Positions 17,159 through 26,520 of a stretch of DNA of 64,000 nt are shown here, piece after piece; positions within the stretch are counted from its first letter, which is position 1, and each line of letters opens with the position of its first letter. The notes beneath the pieces were generated by a model. It did not search any database. It had not been told where the DNA came from and worked only from the letters and a program-made list of their open reading frames with translations. Source of the DNA: Chitinophagaceae bacterium UBA1953. GTDB lineage: Bacteria; Bacteroidota; Bacteroidia; Chitinophagales; Chitinophagaceae. The stretch lies in contig DDEN01000057.1 in assembly GCA_002336115.1 (NCBI GenBank), positions 179,206 through 243,205 of the forward strand, read 5' to 3'. The position numbers and the translations under genes were made by a program.

Positions 17159-17226
17159 CGGTCTGATGCCCTCATCTGACCGATTTCATTTCTACATTTT
17201 ATTCCGTCAGACGAGGGCATCTGACG
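17159..17226. repeat. Inverted pair of REP-like palindromes between murG and murC
   Basis: Left element: arms CGGTCTGATG (17159-17168) and CATCTGACCG (17173-17182), loop CCCT, one mismatch. Right element: arms CGTCAGACG and CATCTGACG (17205-17213 and 17218-17226), loop AGGG on this strand, one mismatch. They are inverted copies of one unit, 22 nt apart, inside the dcw operon. Confidence 0.75.
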
Positions 17227-17243
17227 AAGTGCACTTCTTTTGC

Positions 17244-18335
17244 TTACTTTATCAATTTCAATATTTCTTCTGCAACAACTACATCCGCATCCGCAACAGC
17301 AAGCTTTGCAATATTCTGCTTCAGTTCGTTTTGTTTTACTTCATCATTTAATAAAGCAACAATACTGCCGACGAGTTTTTGCTTTGCCTCATCATCTTTC
17401 ACCATCAGTGCTGCATTTTTTTCCACTAAACTTTTTGCATTGGCTGTCTGGTGATCTTCCGCTGCAAACGGGTAAGGAACAAACACGGCTGGTTTTGCAG
17501 TTAAACATATTTCTGCAATAGCCATTGCACCTGCTCTTGAAATAATCACATCAGCTGCTGCATATGCATTATCCATTTGTGTGATGAAATCGTTCACCCA
17601 CACATTTGTTTTTCCGTTTGCCCTTGCTTTACCCTGTTCGGCATAAGGTTTACCTGTTTGCCAGATGAGCTGCAGATTATTTTTTTCAAATTCATCAATG
17701 CCTGCATCAATTGCTTCGTTAATACTTTTTGCTCCAAGACTTCCGCCAACAACAAGTACTGTTTTTTTATCAGCATTCAATCCAAAAAACTTCAAGCCTT
17801 CTTCATGCGACACTGTTGATTCAGAAATTGCTTTACGAACAGGATTACCGGTGATCATCAGTTTTTCTGCAGTGAAAAATTTCGACATATCATCTGTTGC
17901 CACAAAAATCTTTGTTGCTTTTTTTCCCAGCATGATGTTTGACTTTCCTGCAAATGAATTGCTTTCATGGATGAAGGTTTTTATTCCCTTCGACTGTGCA
18001 AATCTCAGCACAGGAAAACTGGAATAACCACCCACTCCTATCACAGCATCGGGTTTAAACCGGTTGATGATTGTACGCACCTGCATAAAACTCTTTACCA
18101 GCTTAAACGGCAAACCGATATTTTTTATCAAAGAACTTCTGTTAAAACCTGCTATATCCAATCCTTTTATTTCGTAACCGGCCTGCGGCACTTTTTCCAT
18201 TTCCATTTTTCCTTTTGCACCTACAAATAAAATCTGTGCATCGGGCTTTATTTTCTTAATGGCATTAGCGATGGCAATGGCCGGAAAAATATGTCCGCCT
18301 GTTCCTCCTCCCGCAATCATAATCTTAACACTCAT
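17244..18335 (-). CDS. murG: UDP-GlcNAc transferase MurG (lipid II synthesis)
   Basis: 363 residues. Adds GlcNAc to undecaprenyl-PP-MurNAc-pentapeptide (lipid I to lipid II) on the inner face of the membrane. The GT-B fold glycosyltransferase shows the N-terminal AGGGTGGHIFPAIAIA motif, GVGGYSSFPVL, VVGGSLGAKSINEA, and the C-terminal donor site ISRAGAMAIAE with PYPFAAEDHQTANA. The start overlaps the ftsW stop by 4 nt (ATGA), so translation is coupled. Confidence 0.97.
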   Translation of the reverse strand: MSVKIMIAGGGTGGHIFPAIAIANAIKKIKPDAQILFVGAKGKMEMEKVPQAGYEIKGLDIAGFNRSSLIKNIGLPFKLVKSFMQVRTIINRFKPDAVIGVGGYSSFPVLRFAQSKGIKTFIHESNSFAGKSNIMLGKKATKIFVATDDMSKFFTAEKLMITGNPVRKAISESTVSHEEGLKFFGLNADKKTVLVVGGSLGAKSINEAIDAGIDEFEKNNLQLIWQTGKPYAEQGKARANGKTNVWVNDFITQMDNAYAAADVIISRAGAMAIAEICLTAKPAVFVPYPFAAEDHQTANAKSLVEKNAALMVKDDEAKQKLVGSIVALLNDEVKQNELKQNIAKLAVADADVVVAEEILKLIK

Positions 18336-19573
18336 GCCACTACTTCTTTTGTTTGTTTTGAATCGCCTTCATTCTCTTCAACATTACGTGCCACACTCAG
18401 AATAATTCCAATCGACAAACAGGTAAACAGGAAACTGCTTCCCCCCATACTTACCAGCGGAAGTGTAACACCTGTTACGGGAAACAATCCCACATTTACT
18501 GCCATATTTGTCATGGCCTGGATGACGAGTGTAAAACTCAACGCCAGTGCAAGAAATGCCCCGAATGCATAAGGACACTTCCTGAATATTTTTATACTTC
18601 TGAAAAGAAATACCATGTAAATAAAAATGATAAATGCAGCTCCAATCATTCCATACTCTTCAATAATGATTGCATAGATGTAATCGGAATAAGGATGTGG
18701 CAGAAAGTTGCGTTGCTCACTGTTACCAGGGCCCAATCCAAACACACCACCTTTTGCAACTGCAATTTTTGCCTGCTGCACCTGGTAAGGCGATTCATCT
18801 TTTTTCGCATACCTGAAATCCTGTACACGTTTGATCCATGTTGGAATACGACCAACGGAGAGTATTGCAGGTAATTCTTTCTGCTTCCCTTCTGCTTTAT
18901 CGTAATAAGCTCCGGCAATAAGAATTAAAATAATTACAGGTACTGCAACTGCTGCACCAACAATGGCAATATGTTTCATACTTGCACGACCAATAAATAA
19001 CAGCAGCATACTCGTTGCTCCTGTAAGTAATGCAGTTGAAAGATTGGCTGGCGCAATTAATCCGCAGATGATGACCACAGGAACCATCAGTGGTAAAAAT
19101 CCTTTCTTGAAATCTTTAATGAACTCCTGTTTTTTTGATAACAATCTCGACAGGTACATAAACAGCGAAAGCTTTGCAATGTCGGATGTTTGTATGGTGA
19201 GATTAATGATGGGAAGTTTAATCCACCGGCTACCATCATTAATTTTTGCACCAAATAGTAATGTATAGATCAGCAATACAATTGAAATGTAAAACATCAT
19301 CTTCGCCACCCTTGAATAGATGGTATAGTTTACACGGTGTGCAAAATAAACTACAACTATTCCAAGACTGATAAATCCAATCTGTTTTAGTAAGTATATA
19401 AAATTGTTGCCTTTGTACATTTTATACGCCAGCGAATTGGTTGCACTGTACACCACCAATAAACTCACCAGCGAAAGAACAATTACTATTGCCCAGATCA
19501 CTTTATCGCCACGGGTTTTATCTTTTAAACCTGAGGGGGAAAATTTAGATGCTATTTCTGAAAACTGACTCAA
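18332..19573 (-). CDS. ftsW: Septal peptidoglycan glycosyltransferase FtsW
   Basis: 413 residues of SEDS family, with about ten membrane segments. It polymerises lipid II at the septum together with FtsI. Diagnostic stretches: NDGSRWIKLPI, VFGLGPGNSEQRNFLPHPYS, DYIYAIIIEEYGMIGA and LPLVSMGGSSFLF. The cytoplasmic N-terminus is about 25 residues. The 3' end overlaps murG. Confidence 0.95.
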   Translation of the reverse strand: MSQFSEIASKFSPSGLKDKTRGDKVIWAIVIVLSLVSLLVVYSATNSLAYKMYKGNNFIYLLKQIGFISLGIVVVYFAHRVNYTIYSRVAKMMFYISIVLLIYTLLFGAKINDGSRWIKLPIINLTIQTSDIAKLSLFMYLSRLLSKKQEFIKDFKKGFLPLMVPVVIICGLIAPANLSTALLTGATSMLLLFIGRASMKHIAIVGAAVAVPVIILILIAGAYYDKAEGKQKELPAILSVGRIPTWIKRVQDFRYAKKDESPYQVQQAKIAVAKGGVFGLGPGNSEQRNFLPHPYSDYIYAIIIEEYGMIGAAFIIFIYMVFLFRSIKIFRKCPYAFGAFLALALSFTLVIQAMTNMAVNVGLFPVTGVTLPLVSMGGSSFLFTCLSIGIILSVARNVEENEGDSKQTKEVVA

Positions 19574-19652
19574 AAATTAGTTTCTAGTTTTTAGTTTGTT
19601 GTTTATAGTTAGGTTTACTCCGCATTATATCATACTTCGTACATCGTACATT

Positions 19653-20996
19653 TTACAGCTCTCTCACTGCCTGTTTAAACTGAAGGCCTCTGTCTTCATA
19701 ATTTTTGAATAAATCAAAACTTGCACAGGCAGGACTTAATAAAACAGCGTCACCTTTTTCTGCGAAATGATAAGCAGCTTTCACTGCATCTTCTGCACTG
19801 GTTGTATTCACCATTAATGAAACAACATCACCAAACGCTTCATGTATTTTCCTGTTGTCTAACCCAAGGCATACAATGGCTTTTACTTTTTCTTTCACAA
19901 GATCTTTCAGCACTTCATAATCATTTCCCTTATCAACACCGCCAAGGATAAGAATAGTCGGGCGTGACATACTTTCCAACGCATACCATGTTGAATTGAT
20001 ATTGGTTGCCTTACTGTCGTTGATGTATTCCACACCTTTCACCATTGCCACCATCTCCATCCTGTGTTCAAGACTTTCAAAAGTGGTAACGGCTTCCCTT
20101 ATTTTCTCTTTGCGGATACCTAATGTAGCCGCTGCAATCCCTGCTGCCATGGTGTTGTACTGGTTGTGTTTACCTTTAATTTTAAAATCATCTACACTCA
20201 TTGTCACTTTGTCATCGTTAACTGCAATCGTCATTGTGCCGTCTTTAATGAAAGCACCTTTTTGTGGTTCCTGTTTCATGGTGAATGGTAATGGGTTTGA
20301 AAGGATAGTAAGTTTTGTTAAATAATCTTCTGTAACCGGGTCGTCCGGGCAGTAAATGAAATAATCGTCTTTCGTTTGGTTTTGCGTGATTCTGAATTTT
20401 GAACGGATATAATTTTCAAATTTGTAATCATACCTGTCAAGATGATCTTCGGTAATGTTGGTAAGCACAGCAATATCAGCTTTGAAATCTTTAATATCAT
20501 CTAACTGAAAGCTGCTGATCTCTGCCACATATATTTCTTTCGGATCGAGAGCAACCTGCTTGGCAATACTGATGCCAATATTTCCAACCAGTGCGCAATC
20601 AAGTCCTGCATGTTTGCATATATGATAAATCAAAGAAGTGGTGGTTGTTTTACCGTTACTGCCGGTAATGCCAACAATTTTACTGTTACCCTTAAAGCGG
20701 TAAGCCAGTTCAATTTCACTGATGACCGGAATTCCTTTTCTCCGGATTTCCTTCATCATATCACTCTTCTCAGGAATACCGGGACTCTTTACAATTTCAT
20801 CTGCACTTAAAATCTTCTCTTCGTTGTGGGCACTTTCCTCAAATTCAATTCCCAGCTCTGTCAGCTCTTCTTTGTAAATATTTTTAATCGGCCCGGCATC
20901 ACTCACAAACACATCATACCCCTGCTTCTGTGCAAGAATGGCTGCACCTGTTCCGCTTTCGCCAGCCCCGAGTATGTAGCATTTGTGTTTCATCAA
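19653..20996 (-). CDS. murD: UDP-MurNAc-L-alanine--D-glutamate ligase
   Basis: 447 residues. Adds D-Glu to UDP-MurNAc-L-Ala in the cytoplasm. N-terminal Rossmann (YILGAGESGTGAAILAQ), ATP loop GITGSNGKTTTTSLIYH, LTNITEDHLDRYD, NDSKATN and the C-terminal LSPACASFDLFKNYEDRG signature of MurD. Length is typical. A 222-nt spacer with nothing recognisable separates it from mraY; 79 nt separate it from ftsW. Confidence 0.97.
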   Translation of the reverse strand: MMKHKCYILGAGESGTGAAILAQKQGYDVFVSDAGPIKNIYKEELTELGIEFEESAHNEEKILSADEIVKSPGIPEKSDMMKEIRRKGIPVISEIELAYRFKGNSKIVGITGSNGKTTTTSLIYHICKHAGLDCALVGNIGISIAKQVALDPKEIYVAEISSFQLDDIKDFKADIAVLTNITEDHLDRYDYKFENYIRSKFRITQNQTKDDYFIYCPDDPVTEDYLTKLTILSNPLPFTMKQEPQKGAFIKDGTMTIAVNDDKVTMSVDDFKIKGKHNQYNTMAAGIAAATLGIRKEKIREAVTTFESLEHRMEMVAMVKGVEYINDSKATNINSTWYALESMSRPTILILGGVDKGNDYEVLKDLVKEKVKAIVCLGLDNRKIHEAFGDVVSLMVNTTSAEDAVKAAYHFAEKGDAVLLSPACASFDLFKNYEDRGLQFKQAVREL

Positions 20997-21218
20997 TCTT
21001 CTCCAGGTTATTTGTTACCAGCTACCGGCAGCCTGTAACCGGAAACTGTTTTCGTTCTTTTTGGTTTTTCGCCTTTCCTTATTCCCCTGTGAGAAATAAA
21101 AAAGGTTCTTCACAAGTATGGGTCAGTACGGGTTCAGAGGTGTTACAATGGTTTTACTTGGTTTTTTAAACTCCGGATATTGCGTTGAAAACCTGCTGTG
21201 GTTTTTCACAAAATATCT

Positions 21219-22496
21219 TTACCTTATTTTAAGTGTAACAATTGCCAGCGCAACACAAAGAATGGTTACGATCCAGAAACGTGTTACAATCTTACTTTCA
21301 TGAAATCCTTTTTTCTGGTAGTGGTGATGCAGCGGACTCATTAAGAAAATTCTTCTGCCTTCGCCATACTTTTTCTTTGTGTACTTGAAATAGCTTACCT
21401 GTAGTGTTACACTTAAAGCTTCCACAAAAAACACAGCACACAAAATGGGAATGAGCAATTCTTTTCTTACCAGGAAAGAAAGTGAAGCAATAACGCCGCC
21501 TAACATTAAACTTCCTGTATCGCCCATAAACACCTGTGCCGGATAGGAGTTATACCACAAGAAACCAATACATGCCCCGATCATTGCGGCAATGAAAATC
21601 GACAACTCACCAATGCCCGGTATATACAATATATTCAGATATTCGGCAAACCTTGAATCGCCACTTGCATAAGCAAATATTCCAAGCCCAACACTTATAA
21701 CTGCAGACACGCCTGTTGCAAGCCCATCAATTCCATCTGTTAAGTTTGACGCATTTGAAACTGCGGTAACAATAAAAATTACAATCAGTACATATAATAA
21801 CCAGGTAGCAGCTCGAACTGCTTTCGGCAATAATTTAGCATAGTTAAATTCATGGCTTTTAACAAACGGAATGGTTGTAACAGGATCATTTGCTTTTACC
21901 ATTATCTTTTCTTTCCCGTTTATTTTGATGATTTTAGTTTGTACACCTTCCGGAACTTTTGACCCTGTAAATTCACGGTAAGCACTAACCGAATCATTGA
22001 ACATTAATGTAGTTGCTACAGCAACACCCAGCACAACCTGCCCTAAAATTTTAAACCATCCCGCCAATCCATCTTTATCACCTTTTACATAAGCAACGCC
22101 TTGCTGTTGTGCTATACGCTTTGCACGGATTTTTAAATAATCATCAATAAAACCAATTGCTCCCATCCAGATGGTTGCAAACAACATCAGCAATATGTAC
22201 ACCTTGCTTACATCAGCCAGTAACAGCGTTGGAACAACAATAGAAAGGATGATGATTAAACCGCCCATTGTTGGTGTTCCTTTTTTCTGTTGTTCGCCAG
22301 CAAGACCAAGATCACGAACCGTTTCACCAACCTGTTTTTTACGCAGGTAGTTAATCAGCTTTTTACCGAACACAGTTGAAATGACCAGCGATAGCAACAC
22401 TGCAAGCATAACCCTGCTGGTGATAAACTGAAACAGGTTATCGCCGGGAAACTTTATCCCGATGCTGTTCAACCAATCAAATAAATTCTTTAACAT
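21219..22496 (-). CDS. mraY: Phospho-MurNAc-pentapeptide transferase MraY
   Basis: 425 residues, about 65 longer than E. coli MraY. Transfers phospho-MurNAc-pentapeptide to undecaprenyl phosphate, giving lipid I, in the inner membrane. About ten membrane segments; motifs KKGTPTMGG, FIDDYLK, NASNLTDGIDGLATG, MGDTGSLMLGG and MSPLHHHYQKKG. The extra length is a soluble insert around residues 170-220 (EGVQTKIIKINGKEKIMVK), probably a periplasmic or cytoplasmic loop; such an insert is, as far as I recall, common in Bacteroidota. Confidence 0.97.
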   Translation of the reverse strand: MLKNLFDWLNSIGIKFPGDNLFQFITSRVMLAVLLSLVISTVFGKKLINYLRKKQVGETVRDLGLAGEQQKKGTPTMGGLIIILSIVVPTLLLADVSKVYILLMLFATIWMGAIGFIDDYLKIRAKRIAQQQGVAYVKGDKDGLAGWFKILGQVVLGVAVATTLMFNDSVSAYREFTGSKVPEGVQTKIIKINGKEKIMVKANDPVTTIPFVKSHEFNYAKLLPKAVRAATWLLYVLIVIFIVTAVSNASNLTDGIDGLATGVSAVISVGLGIFAYASGDSRFAEYLNILYIPGIGELSIFIAAMIGACIGFLWYNSYPAQVFMGDTGSLMLGGVIASLSFLVRKELLIPILCAVFFVEALSVTLQVSYFKYTKKKYGEGRRIFLMSPLHHHYQKKGFHESKIVTRFWIVTILCVALAIVTLKIR

Positions 22497-22570
22497 GTGT
22501 TTCGTTTTATGTTGCCAGTTGCTGGCTACTTGTTTCCGGTTACCTGCGACCTGAAACCTGTAACCTGTAA

Positions 22571-24037
22571 CTATCTTTCTAATAATTCAAACATTTCTTT
22601 TAATACCTGCTTATCATCAAAATCATGCTTCACTCCTTTTATATCCTGGTATTTTTCATGGCCTTTTCCTGCAACAAGAATGATATCTTCATGCTTTGCA
22701 AGATTGACCGCAGTTTTAATAGCTTCTTTCCTGTCGGCAATGGAAATAAATTTTCTTCTTGCTGCTGAGTTCAACCCATATTCCATATCAGCAAGAATAT
22801 CCAGAGGATCTTCACTGCGTGGATTATCGCTGGTAAAAATCACTTTATCACTTAACTCACAGGCAACTGCACCCATTACCGGGCGTTTGGTTTTATCCCT
22901 GTCGCCGCCACAACCAACAACTGTAATAATCTGCTCATGACCTCTTCTTAATTTCTTAATCGTCATCAGTACATTCTCCAGCGCATCTGGCGTATGTGCG
23001 TAATCAATAATTCCAAGAATTAAATCTTTGGGAGAAATGATGTAATCAAATCTTCCTTCTGCTCCTGTTAATCCGCTCAGTACCTGCAACACTTTCTGTT
23101 TGTCTTCACCCATTGAAACAGCGGCACCATAAACAGCAAGTAAATTGTACGCATTGAATTCGCCAATCAAACGGAAATGCACTTCGTCATTGTTCACCAG
23201 CATCTGCAAACCTGTAAGACCGTTTTCTAAAATCTTCCCTTTGAAATCTGCAACATTCTTCAACCCGTAATACAGTTTTTTTGCTTTTGTATTCTGCAGC
23301 ATCACTTCGCCACGCTTATCATCTTTATTACTGATTGCAAAAGCATCTTTCCCTAATCCATCAAAAAAGCTCTTTTTAACTTTAATGTATTCATCAAAGG
23401 TTTTATGATAATCAAGATGATCGTGTGTGATGTTGCTGAACAATGCACCTGTAAAATGAATACCTGTTATGCGGTGCTGGTGAATTGCATGACTGCTGCA
23501 CTCCATAAACACATACGTGCAACCTGCATCATACATTTCCTTCAGTAAATGATTTAAGCTGATGACATCAGGAGTAGTGTGTGTTGAAGGAACAACCTTA
23601 TCAGCAATGTGATAGTCAACTGTTGAAACAAGTCCGCACTTATAACCCATTGCACTGAACAGTTTAAACAGCAGTGTTGCAATGGTTGTTTTTCCGTTTG
23701 TACCTGTAACACCAACCACTTTCATTTGCTCCGTTACATTTCCAAAAAACTGGTTAGCCATATAGCCTGCAGCTTCAGCACTGTTCTTTACTTCAATATA
23801 AGTAACTGCATTGTTTAACTCCTGTGGAAGGTCTTCACAAACAACAGCAACGGCACCTTGCTCAATTGCTTTTGCAATAAATGCATGACCATCGGCCGAA
23901 ACACCTTTCATGGCAATAAAACAAGTGCCTTGCTTCACTTTACGTGAATCAATCTGCAGATCATTCACTTCAACATTGGTTGAACCGTGAACACTTTGTA
24001 AATGCACTTTGTATAATATATCTTTCAGCAATGCCAT
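22571..24037 (-). CDS. murE: UDP-MurNAc-tripeptide ligase MurE (meso-diaminopimelate type)
   Basis: 488 residues. Adds the third peptide residue to UDP-MurNAc-L-Ala-D-Glu. ATP loop VTGTNGKTTIATLL (about 110-123), HTTPDVISLNHLL, YAHTPDALEN and the DNPR motif at about 404-407. DNPR is the signature of enzymes using meso-diaminopimelate, as expected for a Gram-negative. Its start overlaps the ftsI stop by 1 nt. murF is not next to it, unlike in E. coli. Confidence 0.97.
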   Translation of the reverse strand: MALLKDILYKVHLQSVHGSTNVEVNDLQIDSRKVKQGTCFIAMKGVSADGHAFIAKAIEQGAVAVVCEDLPQELNNAVTYIEVKNSAEAAGYMANQFFGNVTEQMKVVGVTGTNGKTTIATLLFKLFSAMGYKCGLVSTVDYHIADKVVPSTHTTPDVISLNHLLKEMYDAGCTYVFMECSSHAIHQHRITGIHFTGALFSNITHDHLDYHKTFDEYIKVKKSFFDGLGKDAFAISNKDDKRGEVMLQNTKAKKLYYGLKNVADFKGKILENGLTGLQMLVNNDEVHFRLIGEFNAYNLLAVYGAAVSMGEDKQKVLQVLSGLTGAEGRFDYIISPKDLILGIIDYAHTPDALENVLMTIKKLRRGHEQIITVVGCGGDRDKTKRPVMGAVACELSDKVIFTSDNPRSEDPLDILADMEYGLNSAARRKFISIADRKEAIKTAVNLAKHEDIILVAGKGHEKYQDIKGVKHDFDDKQVLKEMFELLER

Positions 24038-26139
24038 TAATTCAGGTATAAAACAATTTGTTGTCCTTTTGCAACAGTTGTTCCTGCTGCTACCGACTGG
24101 TTATTGATTTTTCCTTTTCCGTTTATCTGCACTTTCATTCCTGTTGATTCAAGAACATAAAGTGCATCTTTTAAACCCATACCTCTTACATCAGGAACAA
24201 CAGAACCTGCTGTTTCAATTGTTTGAGGTTGTATTGTATTATTTTTTAAAACAGTGCGTCGCCAGTTACCCATCAACTGATCTGCATACGTAAATCCAAA
24301 CTGGTAAGAAATGGTCTGCACTTCTTTTTTCATTCCGCTGAATGTGTACAGCATAGAATCAGCAATAGATGGCAGTTGAATTGGTTGTTGCTGTTCCTGG
24401 CTGTATTTATATAAATGGTCAGCGATTTCTCTGAATACGGGAGCTGCCACAGATCCTCCATAGTAGTTAGCCGCATGAGGTTTGTTCTTAACCACAACGA
24501 TGATGGAATACTTTGGCGCTTCTGCAGGGAAATATCCTGCAAAAGCTGATTGATAAACACCATCGCTGTATTTAAACTTACCGTCATTTACTTTTGCTGT
24601 TCCTGTTTTACCTGCTGCTTTGTAGGGTGCAGTTGCAAATGCCGCTTTACCTGTTCCTTCAGTACAAACCGCCGCCAGGCATTCCTGTAATTGTGCTAAT
24701 GTTTCATTGTTGCATATATGTTCATTCAACACCACTGGCTCATTTTTTTTAATCACAGTTCCGTAACTCTTTATTTCACTTACCAAATAAGGCTTCATCA
24801 TTTTACCATTGTTGGCAACAGCATTATATACCATCAGCAATTGCAAAGGCGACAACATAATCTCATAACCAAAACCCCATGATGCCAATGTTTGCGGATG
24901 CCAGTATTTTGCTGTGTTTGGATTTTTCACCAACGGCCTGAACTCTTCATTTAAACCAATACCTGTTTTGCTGGTGAGATGAAGATCATTGAGATGCTTG
25001 TAATACTTTTTAGGATCGTTGGTATAATACTGGTAAGCCAGTTTACTCATTGCCACATTTGAACTTGCAGTAAAGGCATGTTTGATGGTAGTTACTTCAG
25101 GGCTGTGGTGATCGTCAACAATTGTACGTCCGTCAATTGTCCACCTGCCGAAATTGATATTGATATTATCGTTAATGGTAACATACTTATCCTCCAGCAC
25201 ATTCATTAATGTAATCAGCTTAATGGTTGATCCGGGTTCTGAAGTACGCAATGCATAATTATCCGATTCAAAATAGGTGCCATCAGGATTAAGACCCAGG
25301 TTGGCAATAGCTTTAATTTTTCCTGTTGCCACTTCCATTACAATACAGGTTCCTTCCAGTGGCTGGTTCTGTACCATTGTACGCATCAATGCACGTTCAG
25401 CAATATCCTGTATGTTTACATCAAGCGTTGTATAAACATCATTTCCATTTTCAGGCTCCACTTCATAACCTTCAACCGGCATCATTACACCACCGGCAAC
25501 AAAACGCACCAAACGTTTACCTGCAGTGCCACGCAGAACACTGTCGTACGAACGTTCAAGGCCAACCAGTTTTGCATTTTCCCTGTACAAACCAATTGTT
25601 CTGAAACCAAGTTCACCAAACGGGTTAAGACGTTTGGTTTTTACTTCAGCAATAAAACCACTTTTGTTTTTTCCTAAACGCACCAATGGAAATTCACGCA
25701 GTTCCTTGTACTCTTCAAACGTAACTTTTTTATGCAGCGGGTAGTACCTGTCTTTACTTTTATAGGCAAGCCTTAATTCTTTTTTATAATCGCCCGCCTG
25801 TTTGTCTTTAAATAAATTAGCAAGACAAATAGAAAGCGAATCAACATTATCAAAAAAGTTCTTTCCATCTTTTGCACGTAAACCGTCAGCAGCAAAATCA
25901 ATAAAAACATCAAACTGCGGAATGGATGTGCTCAGCATACTTCCATCTTCACTGTAAATAGTGCCCCGTTCTGCATCAAGATCAAGAATTTTTGTGTGCA
26001 TACTGTCGCCCATGCTGCGCCAGTAATTACCTTCAATACGTTGTGTGTAAAAAGCTTTCCCAAGAATGGTTAAGCCAAAAAGACCCAGACCCAGGAAACC
26101 CAGGTACACACGCCATAATATGTCTTTTTTTACTTCCAT
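24037..26139 (-). CDS. ftsI: Septal transpeptidase FtsI/PBP3 with C-terminal PASTA domain
   Basis: 700 residues. One N-terminal membrane anchor (about 10-30), a PBP dimerisation region, and a transpeptidase domain with Ser304-Thr-Ile-Lys307 (EPGSTIKL), SSN (359-361) and KTGT (511-514). A PASTA domain lies at about 642-700 (VVPDVRGMGLKDALYVLEST). It cross-links septal peptidoglycan with FtsW in the periplasm. PASTA domains bind muropeptides or beta-lactams; E. coli FtsI lacks one. It overlaps ftsL upstream and murE downstream by 1 nt each, so the three are translationally coupled. Confidence 0.95.
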   Translation of the reverse strand: MEVKKDILWRVYLGFLGLGLFGLTILGKAFYTQRIEGNYWRSMGDSMHTKILDLDAERGTIYSEDGSMLSTSIPQFDVFIDFAADGLRAKDGKNFFDNVDSLSICLANLFKDKQAGDYKKELRLAYKSKDRYYPLHKKVTFEEYKELREFPLVRLGKNKSGFIAEVKTKRLNPFGELGFRTIGLYRENAKLVGLERSYDSVLRGTAGKRLVRFVAGGVMMPVEGYEVEPENGNDVYTTLDVNIQDIAERALMRTMVQNQPLEGTCIVMEVATGKIKAIANLGLNPDGTYFESDNYALRTSEPGSTIKLITLMNVLEDKYVTINDNININFGRWTIDGRTIVDDHHSPEVTTIKHAFTASSNVAMSKLAYQYYTNDPKKYYKHLNDLHLTSKTGIGLNEEFRPLVKNPNTAKYWHPQTLASWGFGYEIMLSPLQLLMVYNAVANNGKMMKPYLVSEIKSYGTVIKKNEPVVLNEHICNNETLAQLQECLAAVCTEGTGKAAFATAPYKAAGKTGTAKVNDGKFKYSDGVYQSAFAGYFPAEAPKYSIIVVVKNKPHAANYYGGSVAAPVFREIADHLYKYSQEQQQPIQLPSIADSMLYTFSGMKKEVQTISYQFGFTYADQLMGNWRRTVLKNNTIQPQTIETAGSVVPDVRGMGLKDALYVLESTGMKVQINGKGKINNQSVAAGTTVAKGQQIVLYLN

Positions 26140-26465
26140 TAATTTGTTTTCAGTTTTGAACTGTCGGTTAGTTTCAACGGTTGCTGTATGTTTTCTTTTA
26201 AACCAATTGGCTCTACAGCTTTTGATACTTCACTCAACCTGTTCTGAAACATCAGCTTTCCGTTGAGTGTTTTAAATTCATATTCCTGCTCTTTTAACTG
26301 CCTGGTTGTTTTGTTAATGTTCCGGATTGTGTTATCGGCGTAATGGCCATTGGCGATGTAGATAATCGCCAGCAATGAGAGAAAGAGAAAGTATGGAACG
26401 TTTTTAACGATCCACTGGTAGTTCAACCACTTCTTAAAGTCAATCTTCTGCTCCTTTACTGCCAT
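26139..26465 (-). CDS. ftsL: FtsL-like division protein
   Basis: 108 residues with one membrane span (about 24-41, NVPYFLFLSLLAIIYIANG) and a periplasmic coiled coil (about 45-85). The sequence itself is weakly conserved; topology, size and position between rsmH and ftsI identify it as the FtsL equivalent, a partner of FtsQ and of the FtsB-like protein in activating FtsW-FtsI. Overlaps ftsI by 1 nt. Confidence 0.8.
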   Translation of the reverse strand: MAVKEQKIDFKKWLNYQWIVKNVPYFLFLSLLAIIYIANGHYADNTIRNINKTTRQLKEQEYEFKTLNGKLMFQNRLSEVSKAVEPIGLKENIQQPLKLTDSSKLKTN

Positions 26466-26520
26466 TGGTTTGTTTGTAATTTCCTTGTTTCAGTTTTTGT
26501 TCACCTGGTTTTACAACGGC

